Origin: Sthenelais limicola
Taxonomy: Eukaryota > Annelida > Polychaeta > Phyllodocida > Sigalionidae
Direction: 5' to 3'
DNA: 64,000 nucleotides
Assembly (NCBI GenBank): GCA_942159475.1
Contig: OW804096.1
Coordinates: forward strand, 13,131,871 to 13,195,870
Below, in pieces: positions 33,598 through 44,872 of this stretch; the first letter of the stretch is position 1; the number at the start of each line of letters is the position of its first letter. Made by a program: the position numbers and the translations under genes. A model generated the notes under the pieces. The model did no database searches. It saw only the letters and a list, made by a program, of their open reading frames with translations, and had not been told where the DNA came from.

Positions 33598-35379
33598 CAG
33601 AATATAATCAAATTCCTTACAGATCACACCCTTCCTGACGATGCTAAGGAAGCCAGGGTGGTCGTCCTAAGGGAACCTAATTATATTTTGCATAATGAAA
33701 TCTTATACCATCTAGATGTAGCTATGGGACCAAAAGCCAAGGTGCTGGCTCAGTTGGTCATTCCAATGAAACTACGGGAGATTGTATTGCAAATGCACCA
33801 TGATGCAGTACAAAGTGGTCATCTTGGAGCACAGAAAATGATCGGTCAACTTAAGGATCGATATTTTTGGCCTTCAATGAATAAAGATGTGTTTGAATAT
33901 TGCAGGTCTTGTGAGATTTGTGCTCGCACTAAAAAGATGACACACCCCATCCGCCCTCCATTGACCATCAGGGATCCTAGCCCTAGGCCATGGGAGGTGG
34001 TTAATCTAGATGCTTTAGAGAGGCTTCCTGAGACTAATTCAGGACAAAAACATATCTTAGTAATAGTGGACTACTATAGTCGTTTCGTCCTAGCTATTCC
34101 GCTACCTGATCTCACCGCAGAAACTTTTGGCAAAGTTTTCTTTTCCAAAGTTCTCTGTAGGGTAGGAGGAATTCGCCGGATAGTCAGTGATAATGGGAAG
34201 GCTTTTGCCTCTCACTTTTTTGCTGAGATCTGTGCTCGATATCACATAACACACTCCTTTACCTCGGTGGCCCATCCCCAGAGCTCAGGCCTTGTGGAAC
34301 GCGCAAATCGATCGGTATTAAGTGTATTAAGAAGTTATGTGAACGAGCATCAAAATAATTGGGACGAATACCTTGATTCGGTGACTTATGCTTTAAATAC
34401 CACCAATGCATATGGTACTGGACAGACGCCCTATGGCTTACTGAATGGATGTGAACCTTTATCACCATTTGAAGTCAATGTGAACCTAGATTTGCATGAA
34501 GGCGCGTCTGTCGGTGAAAGGTTTGCTGCCATCCTTCAGAATCAAGAAATAGTTCACCAGAAAGCCTCTGAACGTCTGAAACATGTTCAAGAACGCATGA
34601 AAGCAAGACACGACAAAAGAGTTAATGACCCCAGGTTATCAGAAGGAGATATGGTTTGGTTACATTGGCCTCGCATTAAAGAACCCCAGACCAAACTAAA
34701 ACTAGCCCACCAATTCCATGGACCTTACAATATCGTGAGGTTCAACACAGACAGTACTGTGTTTCTGCGAGAGGCCAAATCAGGTAAATTCCTTCTGAAA
34801 CCTGTAAATATCATGAGGCTGAAGAGAGGTTTGTCCAGGGAGAAAGTACAGCAAAACTGGACCGAATATGAAGAGGAACCTGATGATCCAGAAGAACTCA
34901 ATGAGGGGGATATACCGTTGGAAAGTTTGGTAGACCCTACAGAGGATCTGGTTTCTCAAGAAAATCAGGGAGCTAGTACTACTCCAGAAGATAACTCCAA
35001 TAGTAACCTTTCTTCAATCCCTCCTGTGAATCCTACTGATGGATTGATCTCTGAGGAAGAATATTCCTGTGATGAGCATCTCCCAGATGAGGACGAGGAA
35101 GAGGATTTACTCCACAATAGCAACACATCTCCTAAGGTAGCAAAGTTTATTAAAACAGGAGAAGATACAGCATATCATCCCATTAAAGCTGTATTAGATG
35201 TGTGCCGACCTCGTGGGCAGCCTTTAAAATATCGGGTACAATTCATAGACGGCGACTTGAAGTGGGTTCCCCTAGAACACTTCAATGAGGCCGCCAAGGA
35301 GAAATTTATCTCGGATGAGATTGAACAAAGAACAGTAAGGGAAGTCCCCCGAACTCGTTCACGTTCTGGCTCTTCTTGA
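33598..35379 (+). CDS. pol: Pol, second part: integrase with GPY module and chromo-like tail
   Basis: Same frame as the preceding part, open directly after its TGA. Numbered from M at 33658: zinc-binding HHCC (H48, H55, C85, C88); catalytic D118, D178, E214 (35 residues between D178 and E214, as in D,D35E integrases); GPY at 355-357. An acidic Ser/Asp/Glu-rich linker spans about 400-490, then ~505-560 has a chromodomain-like pattern ('YRVQFIDGDLKWVPLEHF'). The integrase inserts element DNA; a chromo-like tail could steer it to chromatin. Without readthrough or translation of the TGA the integrase would not be made as part of pol. Confidence 0.93.
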   Translation, partial: QNIIKFLTDHTLPDDAKEARVVVLREPNYILHNEILYHLDVAMGPKAKVLAQLVIPMKLREIVLQMHHDAVQSGHLGAQKMIGQLKDRYFWPSMNKDVFEYCRSCEICARTKKMTHPIRPPLTIRDPSPRPWEVVNLDALERLPETNSGQKHILVIVDYYSRFVLAIPLPDLTAETFGKVFFSKVLCRVGGIRRIVSDNGKAFASHFFAEICARYHITHSFTSVAHPQSSGLVERANRSVLSVLRSYVNEHQNNWDEYLDSVTYALNTTNAYGTGQTPYGLLNGCEPLSPFEVNVNLDLHEGASVGERFAAILQNQEIVHQKASERLKHVQERMKARHDKRVNDPRLSEGDMVWLHWPRIKEPQTKLKLAHQFHGPYNIVRFNTDSTVFLREAKSGKFLLKPVNIMRLKRGLSREKVQQNWTEYEEEPDDPEELNEGDIPLESLVDPTEDLVSQENQGASTTPEDNSNSNLSSIPPVNPTDGLISEEEYSCDEHLPDEDEEEDLLHNSNTSPKVAKFIKTGEDTAYHPIKAVLDVCRPRGQPLKYRVQFIDGDLKWVPLEHFNEAAKEKFISDEIEQRTVREVPRTRSRSGSS

Positions 35380-36091
35380 TAAACTCCTCTATAGATCTTT
35401 TTAGATCCCAGAAAACATTTATTCGTGGTAGAAATATATTTCATCTTTTAGTACAGGGTTGGATTTGATCCGCCACTGGTGCTTATCTCGAGAAAACCTT
35501 GTTATTATTATTGTATTTTATCATTTCTAAAGCCTGGTGAAGGATGAGATATATTGTAGAATTATTAGTATTTTTGTGTGTTTAGACGAATAATATTCTG
35601 GCCCGATATTGACACTCATTCCCCATGCACTCGACTTTCTTTATTCCCAAAACATTGACATCAGCTGACGGAAAAACGGATCCTTTTCTCAGTTAGCAAA
35701 AAGCCCAATCTACATCTCTTTATTTTCACGGATTATGAATTCTTCAGAGCAAAGTAGCTAGCACGGAGTCCGACGTAGGCAGAAGTGTAATAGCTACTAA
35801 GCCAACTCAACGTTACTATGTATTTCAGTGCGACAAAGCTAGTGTGCGAAATTCTAGGCTTTTGTCGCCGCTCACTAAAACAAGCTTTCAAGGGGACGTT
35901 TACTAGCTTGCGCTAAAACCCTAGGTGCGATATCCCAGTAGAAACAGAAACAGTATTTAAGAGAGAGGTTGCCTTGATATAGGCATCATACCAGTAATTG
36001 GCACTGACCGGTCATTGATAAGTCTAAGAGACTTTATAAACAGAAGATAGTTGCCGCCTTCCTATTGTGTAAAGACACATCAGCAAGAATA
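35380..36091 (+). other. Non-coding gap between pol and env-like gene
   Basis: About 0.7 kb without an ORF of note, inside the retroelement. It probably carries the leader and acceptor signals for the env mRNA: pyrimidine-rich 'cgccttcctattgtg' precedes AG dinucleotides at 36,075-36,083, just upstream of a small candidate exon. Confidence 0.5.
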
Positions 36092-39065
36092 ATGGATCTC
36101 AGGGTAAGAACCAAAGCTACCGTATTTTACTGAAGGCCGCACTATAAGTGATTGTGATATATTATGATATGGATTTAGATATATATCACCTATACGAATT
36201 TTCTGTTCTACTGTGGATACACCTGTTCTTCAAGATTAGAGATCGAATTGAAGTATTGTCTTCTCCTTTACTGGTTTACAAAGAGACTAGCTAATTTTAT
36301 TGTTATACTTCATCTCTAACGAAGGGTTTTATTTTCTTTTTGATTTATAGGTCTTATATATGTTTGTCTTAATGGGTCTGACTCAAGGAATGTGGCCTAA
36401 CATCATAGAACGCCACAACGTAGGGGTGATCTTTAGGAGAGATCCCAAGTTTGCAATATTACCAGATGGTAGGGCTGTGATATCTGTGCGCATACCATTG
36501 CCACCTAAATTAGAGGAATTTCCACGCCTATTACATCCCTGTGATAACTTAACTAGGGAAGACACTGGTCGCAGCACACACAAGTTTTGTGCCGAAATCA
36601 AGGGTTTCCTACATATGCAGAAGGATGCTTGGGAACGATTAAGGGTCAGAGTAAGGGGACAGTCACTAGATTTCTGGAATCTATTACTCCATCCAGTCTC
36701 AGAGGACAAAGCCAGAAAATATCGCAGTGCACCCTTAGATTTCATAGGAGATATCTCAAGATCAATTTTCGGGACTGCTACTGTTAAAGATGTTATACGT
36801 TTGGCAAATAGCATGAATATCCTAAACCACAACGTACAGGCTGTGGCCGGTAATGCTGATTCCTTTAGAAATCTGACCATTCGTGCCCTGACCAGGACTT
36901 CTACTACAATGAGGAATCTTCACCGGCGAATTGATGGAGCCGAAAGAAACATGCTGAAAACCAGGGAGTCTCTTCGTGCTATGATATCTCACATGGGTAC
37001 TATGGCTACTGAGTCATATGCTGGTCACGTATGGAATTCTTATTTTACCCTCGCCATGGCATATATTGCATATCAGGTAGAATTACTCAATGCATATTCT
37101 TGTTCATTATCTAGTTGGATACAGAGTATAGAGGATTTGAGAGAAGGAAAAATCAATGCACATTTAATTTCTCCACATAAAATACATAATATTCTGGCGC
37201 ATTATGAGAAAACTCTAGCAGCACAAGGCAGGAGATTGTGTCTCAGAGAATCATCCTTTATCTATACCGATCAGCTACTTACATATAAATATACTGCTAC
37301 ACATTTATCAGTGTTTATTGAGTTACCAACCTCTACGGAAGACTGTGTTTTTGTGGTCTATAGACCCACCGTATTACCAACGCCTTTGGATAGAAACAGG
37401 AATAAGGGATACACTCAGGTACAGGGAATCTCCAATACTCTTATGGTCAGCAAGTCAGGATCAACGTATGTGTTGTTCAACATGGAGGAGTATTCTCTCT
37501 GCCATAGAGGACACTTCATAGAATATGCGGCCATACCACCTAGAAGGGAAGCTATTGATTGGACCTGTACTTGGGCTATCTATCAAGATCAACACCTGAG
37601 CGATTACTGTCAGTATAAATTTTATGCAAATACACCTTTTCCTTCTAGTATTGTTTCGCTGGAAGAATCAAAGGTACTTATATCATCCAGTAATGGCCAG
37701 TTTCTTCTAGAAGACTCTTTAAATGGAACCGCAGAAAATATATCTTGTAATTATTGTTCTTTTACAATCCCTTGTTATACAAAGGTCAGGGTTAACCAAT
37801 TATATGCTGTCTCAGATCAACATTGTGGACCGGATCCAGAACTCTTTATTGTTCACCATATTAACTTGCCTCTATTGCAAGCCTTTAACTTGTCTTTATC
37901 CGAAATCTCAGCAAACCCTAATAGCAACAACAACAGTTTCCAGATAGATCTTCCCAGCCTGTCTCTGGTTGAGGAGGGAGGTTTGTTTGAGGGGGAAAGG
38001 GATTTAGATAAAGTTGTGGACATCCTCAAGAACCAGCATATGGGTTATATTCCAGACATACCTTTGGATGGCGCAACCATGATTTCTTGGAATACATTCT
38101 GGCCATATAAAATAGCAATTATTATCTTTTCATTTATTGTGGCCCTTCCAGGATTATATGCTTTGTTCAGGGCTAGACGACTAGCTGCTGCTGTAGCCCT
38201 GATGCAAGTAAGGTTGGGGATGGCCCGATCAGTGCCAGAATATAAAACAATCAAGATTGCCCTATTACCTTCACCCGGAACCTTAATCCCAGCAATAGAG
38301 GAAGAAGGAGGTTTTTCCGACTTTATTTCAAAGATGAAGTACCAAGATATGATATTGACCTTTATCTGCATAATAATTTTCATAGTAGCATTCAAAAAGA
38401 TGGCAGTCTTGTGTAGTAGAGTAATAGGTAAAAGGATCGATTATTGTGGATTGTTCATATGCCCCCAAGGAGACAAGAAACTCATTTCACATGAGGGCGC
38501 CATGATTTATTATAAACTTGGAGCAAGGAAAGATAATGTGTGCATCCCCATGAAAGAGTTACTGAATGAAGCGAATTCCTTCACCTTCATGGCAATTCCT
38601 AAGATTCTGAACGTATCTGTCTCTAGAGGTTGTTTTGGCGCCACTATCACTATTAAGAAGGCAGGACGCTTTACACTCAAGAGAGGCAGTAAAATTTGGG
38701 ATCTAGATATACCTTCCAAGATTACAACTACTCAATGGATGGGTAAAAGGCTTCAAGACATAATTGAAGAGCATTCTGATACCAATAACGCAGGAATATT
38801 TATTATGAAGTCAAGCAAGGGCTTCGAGGAAATAGTAGATCCTCCTACTGCTGATATCATCACTCCACGCTTTAAGAAGAAATCTGAACAGACCAGCGCA
38901 CCCATTTACAAACCTATCCTGAGTCAGACCCCCAAGTTGAAACCTCAGTTACCCAAGACTATAGAAAAGACAACGCAAGATTCAGGCCTGGATATGTCCA
39001 CTTTAAGTCCCGCAGATTCTAGATACAGACCTGATTGGTTTATGGAGGTAACCCTCGAAGTTTAA
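36092..39065 (+). CDS. env: Envelope-like (F-type) membrane glycoprotein of the LTR retroelement
   Basis: The continuous frame from ATG 36360 encodes 901 residues. Residues ~119-140 show a basic stretch followed by 'FIGDISRSIFGTA', the fusion-peptide-like signature of baculovirus F and errantivirus Env proteins. Candidate N-glycosylation sites include N171 and N509. TM1 is about 580-604, TM2 about 661-680, then an unusually long ~220-residue C-terminal part. ATG 36360 lies 9 nt after a strong acceptor (pyrimidine tract ending 'gatttatag' at 36350). A small upstream exon (ATG 36092, donor GTAAGA at 36104) would join in phase and strengthen the weak N-terminal hydrophobic segment. A further donor at 39048 could remove the last residues. 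Role in membrane entry is inferred from family resemblance only. Confidence 0.82.
36104..36350 (+). other. Candidate intron in the env-like gene
   Basis: A GTAAGA donor at 36104 and an acceptor 'tttattttctttttgattta' + 'tag' ending at 36350. Length 247 bp. The flanking reading frames match in phase (12 nt from ATG 36092 to the donor). Prediction only. Confidence 0.5.
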
Positions 39066-39528
39066 TTTATTTCTAGATATTTGATTACATGGGTTTGTGT
39101 AGTTATTTATTTATTTATTTATTTTTCTGTTGACCAAAGTGGTCGCAGCAGGGGTTTCGATTTATTTCTTTATTTTTGCATTTATGATGGAATGAACAGA
39201 CAAATCAATCTTAGGTAATGAAGGTATTTCTATACAAAGCGCTCACTTGAATAACCTTATTCCAAAGACGACAAGATTTACAGTCGTGTTTTATTTTAGG
39301 CCATACATCGCTATGGTACTTATGTAATGATTATTCAGAAAAAGAGTACGTACAAGCCAATTGCATGTTGTGATATCTTTTCTTGTCTAGGAGGATGATG
39401 ATAGCTGGATGGAACTCAAAGGCAAACCACAGAAACCCCCCAGATTATTGCCTAGTTCCGACCAGGAGGACGTAGCCCATCAGCTCCAGGATGACTCCGC
39501 CCTCGAGCCGTTCATTCAAACTTCCTGA
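39048..39528 (+). other. Candidate second intron and alternative last exon of the env-like gene
   Basis: A GTAACC donor at 39048, six codons before the env stop, and an acceptor 'tatcttttcttgtctag' ending at 39390. The exon 39391-39528 is open in phase for 45 codons and stops at TGA 39526. It is acidic and rich in Pro, Gln and Asp. Splicing would replace the last residues with this longer cytoplasmic tail. The phase match and polypyrimidine tract support it, but no transcript is seen. Confidence 0.5.
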
Positions 39529-40279
39529 ACATTTTCACTTGAAAAGTCTCACCAACTATTTGGCGATGTCCAGTCGAAATATTGATATGTGTGTGTGAAT
39601 TTGAAGCGACTTTTATTGAACCAAGACCTTATCGAAGGATGTACCAGCCTCTGAGCAAGAAAGACTCAGAATGATTTCACAGATGTTTGTGACTGAGCTA
39701 CACCGATTGGACAAAGGACAATAAGTCAAGTTAATTTTAGTTTAGAAACAATGACACTTCTATGGATTGTGTGGCAGATTTATTCGTTTACTTCAAGGAC
39801 TTTTGAAGAGAATCAAACAGTGATTATCTAAAGAAACGATCAAGTCAAGTGGACAATTTAATTTTGACTAAGTTTCCAGTGATTATGCTTTATTCTAATT
39901 ATGCGATGATTATTATGGACATTTTTGATACCTTCGCTCTACCATATGTTTAGTTTCCCGCATGTCTATTTAAGTTATCGTATGATCATAGTCTATATGA
40001 GGTTGTTTTACTAGATTGCATATTCATTTTCTGATTTGAGAACTGATTGACATGCAAATCACTTGGTGAGGTCCATGGTCGATCAGGTTAATTTATGCTT
40101 TTATTTTATCCAATCTATTTCATTGGAATACTTGATATTTGATGTATGTTTTAATGTGTACTATTCATGACATTTAATGATATTAACGCTTGGTATTTCT
40201 AAGGTTATATCTCGTTAATTATCTTCCTCCATTTGTGGTATATGTCTTAATTTCCTTGAATAGTGGTGATTCAAGACTA

Positions 40280-40294
40280 GTGGGCGGGGAAGTA
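40280..40294 (+). promoter_or_regulatory. Polypurine tract
   Basis: The purine-rich GTGGGCGGGGAAGTA abuts the 3' LTR, the place where plus-strand DNA synthesis is primed in LTR elements. Confidence 0.8.
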
Positions 40295-40912
40295 TGATAA
40301 ATCATGTTTTAAATATTTAGATGTTTATTAGCAAATATAAATGATTCGATTTAGGGAATTTCATGATTATTAAAATTGTTTAAGAACAAGCTGGATTAAA
40401 CCATGAGGCTTTCATAGGGTATTAATCCCTAGGCATTGTTAATCCCCCTTATGGGCGCCTAGGAAGCTATCCCAGACCCAGGGATTATAGAGGGTGGCAG
40501 AGCCTTGTTCAAGCTTGAAATATTGCTGTTTTCCCTAGATTCTATGTTTGTATTCCATTAAGCTTTTACATTAAAATGTACCTGTAACCAGGTTGGTCAC
40601 ATGACCCAGTCTGAAGGATACATAAGGAGCATGGTTTTGGTTGTTGGGACACTCTGATTCCAGTCTACATTCTACCAACACACCAAGACCTTCTCCTTAG
40701 CCTTTCAGTCTGGGGTTGTACTTGCCTAGTATTTGATATACATTCATACTTTGACAATACAAACCTTGGATATTGAAATGACTATGTGAGTTGTGTTATA
40801 CTTTCTTATTAGTAGAATTCGTTAGAGGGATAGAGCTAGAAGTATAGTTTATTATTAGACAGAGTTCATTCCTATTATTTAATATGACTAGTACCAATAG
40901 TCATAGTTAAAA
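40295..40912 (+). repeat. 3' LTR (618 bp)
   Basis: Aligns base for base to 28945-29562 with one difference (A at 40375). Followed by the target duplication ATAA at 40913-40916. Confidence 0.95.
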
Positions 40913-40974
40913 ATAATGTATATATCTGGTGCACAATGCTCCTGTTACTGGTCACGCTCCTTAAACACACACAG

Positions 40975-41095
40975 AATTTATTCTCCATACATAATGTATT
41001 TATTAGATGTTATTTCATTGTACATTGTGGTTCATTTATTCTCCATACATATTATATTTATTAGATGTTATTTCATCTACACATTGTTTTTACTG
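40975..41095 (+). repeat. Two-copy tandem repeat, ~58 bp
   Basis: 'ttattctccatacata' followed by 'tttattagatgttatttcat' occurs twice, starting near 40979 and 41037. Confidence 0.8.
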
Positions 41096-41560
41096 AGAAA
41101 CATGACCATGTTCTATTTCAGATATTAGCCATTGTCAAGGTCCCCATAGCAACCCACCCATCCCCCATGCCGGATGACTTATTACAGGGTGGGGGGTAAG
41201 GGGTAAACAAGGAGGGGTGACCCCTAACACCCTCAAGTGCCACCCTTGGATCCTGGGATGGGGTGAAGAGCCAGCAGGGTGCTTGCCGGGTGCGTCACAA
41301 TGCAATTATCGCATTGGCGATGAATATGTGATGTGATAGACTTGCGATATCGCCAAAACGGTGTGAGTAGGCTGGGGATGACGGACAAATGCAAACCATT
41401 AGAATAAAACCTCTAGTTTCAACTCCTCCTCCCAGGTACTAGTGGAAGACCACCGTGAGGTGAATTAGTCCTGGACAAAAAAGAGAAAAAAGAAAAGATA
41501 ACTAGCCACTGTGAACCGTCAGTTCAGGCAAGCCAAATACTGAACATCTCTAGATTGAAA

Positions 41561-41795
41561 AAGGACAGATTTTCAGAAAATATACAATTGGTAGATCAAC
41601 ATATTTTGTATATTCTTCTAAATTAGACTGAAAAATCACCACTAGTTATATCCGAGTATATTTAGTATTGCCTTGATTCAAACAGTCTGTCTGGTTATGT
41701 TGAACTGTATTTTGAAGCTGATTTTTGTCTTAAATGTGGGTTATTTGAGAGAACTGGTGAAGGCGAATTGTACATTTTCTGGCGATTTCACCCAA
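41561..41795 (+). mobile_element. MITE-A copy with mixed termini
   Basis: Starts 'aaggacagattttcagaaaa' (left end slightly eroded) and ends with the variant 'ttctggcgatttcaccca'. Confidence 0.88.
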
Positions 41796-41929
41796 AAAGC
41801 TCTGTTCAAATTTTTGAGAATTGCTTGTAATAGGGGAATTGCTTGTACCACTGCACATTATTACAGTGCATGATGTTCAGTTCAAATGACATGTATACAC
41901 ATAGTTGGTATTATGATAGGACCGCACGA

Positions 41930-42064
41930 GTAGCTGGTATGGGGTGAAGGATCGCATGGACCCGAGATGATTCTTTTCACATGGCACACAAGCTGATAGG
42001 CGAGTGTGTTATATTGAAAAGAATCGTCGAGGGTCCATGCGATCCTTCACCCCATACCAGCTAC
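41930..42064. mobile_element. Foldback hairpin with 50-bp arms
   Basis: Left arm 41930-41979 and right arm 42015-42064 pair along 50 bp, the outer 34 bp perfectly (gtagctggtatggggtgaag + gatcgcatggaccc), with about three mismatches inside. The loop is 35 nt. No ORF. It may be a minimal foldback transposon or, if transcribed, a hairpin RNA source. Confidence 0.85.
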
Positions 42065-42763
42065 GAGATGTGGTACTATTTTTATTCCACGGTGGTTATA
42101 AATTAATTATAAATTAACACAAAAAGTCCTTTTTTTACTTACGAAGTGTCTGCCATTCTTCTCTCACTGATGCCAGCGACGACGCAATAGTGTACATCGT
42201 AATGTCGCAACGTTAGTAACGCTATTAAGAGTCATTGACAACGCATTTTCCTGGGTGGATGGGAACCAATCAAATGAATTTATTTTGCTTTTATCATTAG
42301 GCCCCGCCCATGTGGTACAAAACAATGTACCACACGGTATGTACCACACGCCTCTACATACAAATGCTATGTGATACACACTTCACCGTGGAGTAAATAA
42401 TAAGATTTGCCATCTTGAATGGTCCGTGATGCACATGGAACTATGGGAGACGTATGTTCAACTTGGAATGTTCCTTGGCGATCCATGTGATATACATAGA
42501 GACAATGGTACTCAGTGTTCATAATTGAATATGACAAAGAACAAACTCCATTTTTCACAAATTTATCGTTTGATGACAAGTTGGGAACCGTTCATCATCT
42601 CATGTTGACAAACAGAAGTCGCATATGGTAGCCATGTTTACAAAAGACTGAATGAGGAGGGTAGTAATTCATTAACATTATTCATTATGTCCATGTTGTA
42701 ATAACGTCCAATGAAGGGGGTGCAATACTGATTTTGTTACCATAGCTGAGGCAGGGGATCATC
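42065..42763. other. No gene seen
   Basis: Mixed sequence; repeated 'gtaccaca' words near 42,310-42,350. No supported ORF. Confidence 0.5.
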
Positions 42764-43510
42764 ATGTTATCATACCGCCTGAAAAGTGCATACAATGCTG
42801 AAGGTATAGTAGGCCAAGAGTGGCATAATGTTCATGTTATGCACCACCTGAACAGTGCATACAATGCTGAAGGTATAGTAGGCCAAGAGTGGCATAATGT
42901 TCATGTTATGCACCACCTGAACAGTGCATACAATGCTGAAGGTATAGTAGGCCAAGAGTGGCATAATGTTCATGTTATGCACCACCTGAACAGTGCATAC
43001 AATGCTGAAGGTATAGTAGGCCAAGAGTGGCATAATATTCATGTTATGCAGCACCTTTGCTGAGAAGTGCATACAATACTGAAGGTATATTAGCCAAAAA
43101 AGGCATAATATTCATGTTATGCACCACCTTTGCTGAGAACTGCATACAATGCTGAAGGAATAATAGACCAAAGGTACAGTACAGACAGTACTCACAGGGG
43201 TGTAATAATGTTCATGTTATTCACCACCTTTGCTGAGAAGTGCATACAATGTTGAAGGTATAGTAGACCAAAGGTACAGTACAGACAGTACTCACAGGGG
43301 TGTAATAATATCCATGTTATTCACCACCTTTGCTGAGAAGTGCATACAATACTGAAGGTATAGTAGACCAAAGGTACAGTACAGACAGTACTCACAGGGT
43401 AGTAATAATATCCATGTTATTCACCACCTTTGCTGAGAAGTGCATACAATACTGAAGGTATAGTAGACCAAAGGTACAGTACAGACAGCACTGCTCATAG
43501 GGGTGTAATA
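42764..43510 (+). repeat. Compound tandem array: 69-bp units then 100-bp units
   Basis: Four near-identical 69-bp units (marker 'agtgcatacaatgctgaagg' at about 42785, 42854, 42923, 42992) pass into longer related units. From about 43,120 the period is 100 bp ('tcaccacctttgctgagaag' at 43221, 43321, 43421) because an extra 'aaaggtacagtacagacagt' block was added. Since 69 is divisible by three, both strands give false 100-residue repeat ORFs. Confidence 0.95.
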
Positions 43511-44559
43511 ATGCATGCAGATGGTTACACAAAGAGATGGCATCACTGAAGTCCCTTCCATTGTTCCCCCTTAATAAACTAATGTAGAATTAAGACTTTG
43601 TAGAGAAAGCTCATCAAATAGGGTGATGGATATTTACCATAAGGCTTCATCTTGTTGATGAATGCTTGATGAAGGGGAGGAGGAGGAGGAGGAGGGATGG
43701 GTCTATACATGGTAAGTAATGGCCTCATTATCTCCTCTCATTCTCTAACTACAGATGAGTGCCTTACTTCTATCGCAGCTGCTTTTGTCAAATACGGTGT
43801 GAGAAAAAAATCTTGGTGAGTTGAGTCAGGCCTCAGGGAGGGAGGCATTGGGGTTGTGTGAGGGGATGATTTCTTGTATTGTTTTTGTTGTATTTAGTAT
43901 GTTTATACAGCTCATCATCAGAAAATGATTGATTGAAAATTGATTGAGACAGAGGGTCAAATCGCACGACACCTCAAAGGGGTGAAGTGCAATTTAGATA
44001 GGGCCATTAGATATTTATTACATACATATTTATTGATTTATTTGTTATATTTTCCTTCTTAGTGTTTTTCTTGACAACTTGTCTCAAAACTTTCGAAACC
44101 TTCAAGGCAGTGCTACGCTTCAGCTGTGGAGAGCGTGAGGTTGTGACCCAATCAAATTACGTTATTTGGGTCACACGCTTCTATGACAACCCATATGGCA
44201 TTGGTATGCGATTTGACTTTTCATATAGCACCCCTGTATCATGTCATTGAAATCATGTACATATGTAATAATGTACAGAGTAACACTCCACTGACCATTT
44301 TTTCCCTATGCGGCCATTTTGGTGGCATTCTACTGTGCATTATCAATCAGAATATAGTAACAAATGGAGCTGATGAGAGGAGAGTATTGATAGGTTGTGT
44401 AATATAGGTTCTTTAGAATATTTAATAAATGATAATATATCAAACAGCATATTAATCGCAATAATCAGTGCCTGGTGGAGCCTTGGCTTTAAAATACAGT
44501 TAATGTCATCGCCATATGGACTCACGGGAGCTTATTCATTGGGCACCTATGGGACCTGG
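43511..44559. other. No gene seen
   Basis: A short (GGA)n at about 43,675-43,693. Two small overlapping plus-strand ORFs at 44.06-44.41 kb have no recognisable domain. Confidence 0.5.
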
Positions 44560-44654
44560 GCATATGGCTGCCCTTCAAGTTCCTTACCAGCTTTTCAGGG
44601 AATGGAGCTAAGGAAGGAAAACTCTAAGTAAGGATTTGTTATGCAATGGGTCCC
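44560..44654 (+). mobile_element. Fragment of element E
   Basis: 'ggagctaaggaaggaaaact' and 'gtaaggatttgttatgcaat' match the interior and end of element E (53.7-54.2 kb). Confidence 0.6.
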
Positions 44655-44872
44655 ATCAGTGCACTCTAGGCCCAAAGTTGAGAGAGTCCCTTCAAACGAA
44701 GGGAAAGCCTCTCGCCTCAAACCACAAAGTGCCATTATAATTCCATTAAGACCTCAAAATGTCATTGTATTCCCATTAAAACGCTTAGTCCAAGGCCAAG
44801 AAATCGATCAGCGAAGTAGGCTTCCAATCACTGACATACCATTCTTATCTGATCTGAGGGTTTGGACCTAGA
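44655..44872 (-). repeat. SINE-like repeat S, reverse orientation
   Basis: The complement of the 4.67-kb copy along its whole length, from 'gcactctaggcccaaagttg' to 'gggtttggacctagagtgag'. It gives a 76-residue ORF that is not a gene. Confidence 0.78.

Larger units (their letters stand above)
28945..40912 (+). mobile_element. Complete Ty3/Gypsy LTR retroelement with envelope-like gene
   Basis: An 11,968-bp unit flanked by the 4-bp duplication ATAA (28941-28944 and 40913-40916). Order: 5' LTR, primer site, gag, protease-RT-RNase H-integrase, a ~0.7-kb gap, env-like gene, polypurine tract, 3' LTR. Integrase follows RNase H, as in Ty3/Gypsy. The LTRs differ at one of 618 positions, so insertion was recent. 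The pol frame has one in-frame TGA. The env-like gene makes it retrovirus-like in layout (errantivirus-type organisation), but infectivity is not shown by sequence. I do not recognise the named family. Confidence 0.96.

Noticed and set aside
42764..43072. Paired 99/100-residue ORFs made of perfect 23-residue repeats
   Set aside because: The 69-bp tandem unit is a multiple of three, so both strands stay open without coding selection.
42764..43510. CRISPR-like array
   Set aside because: Units are contiguous tandem copies without unique spacers, and the genome is eukaryotic.
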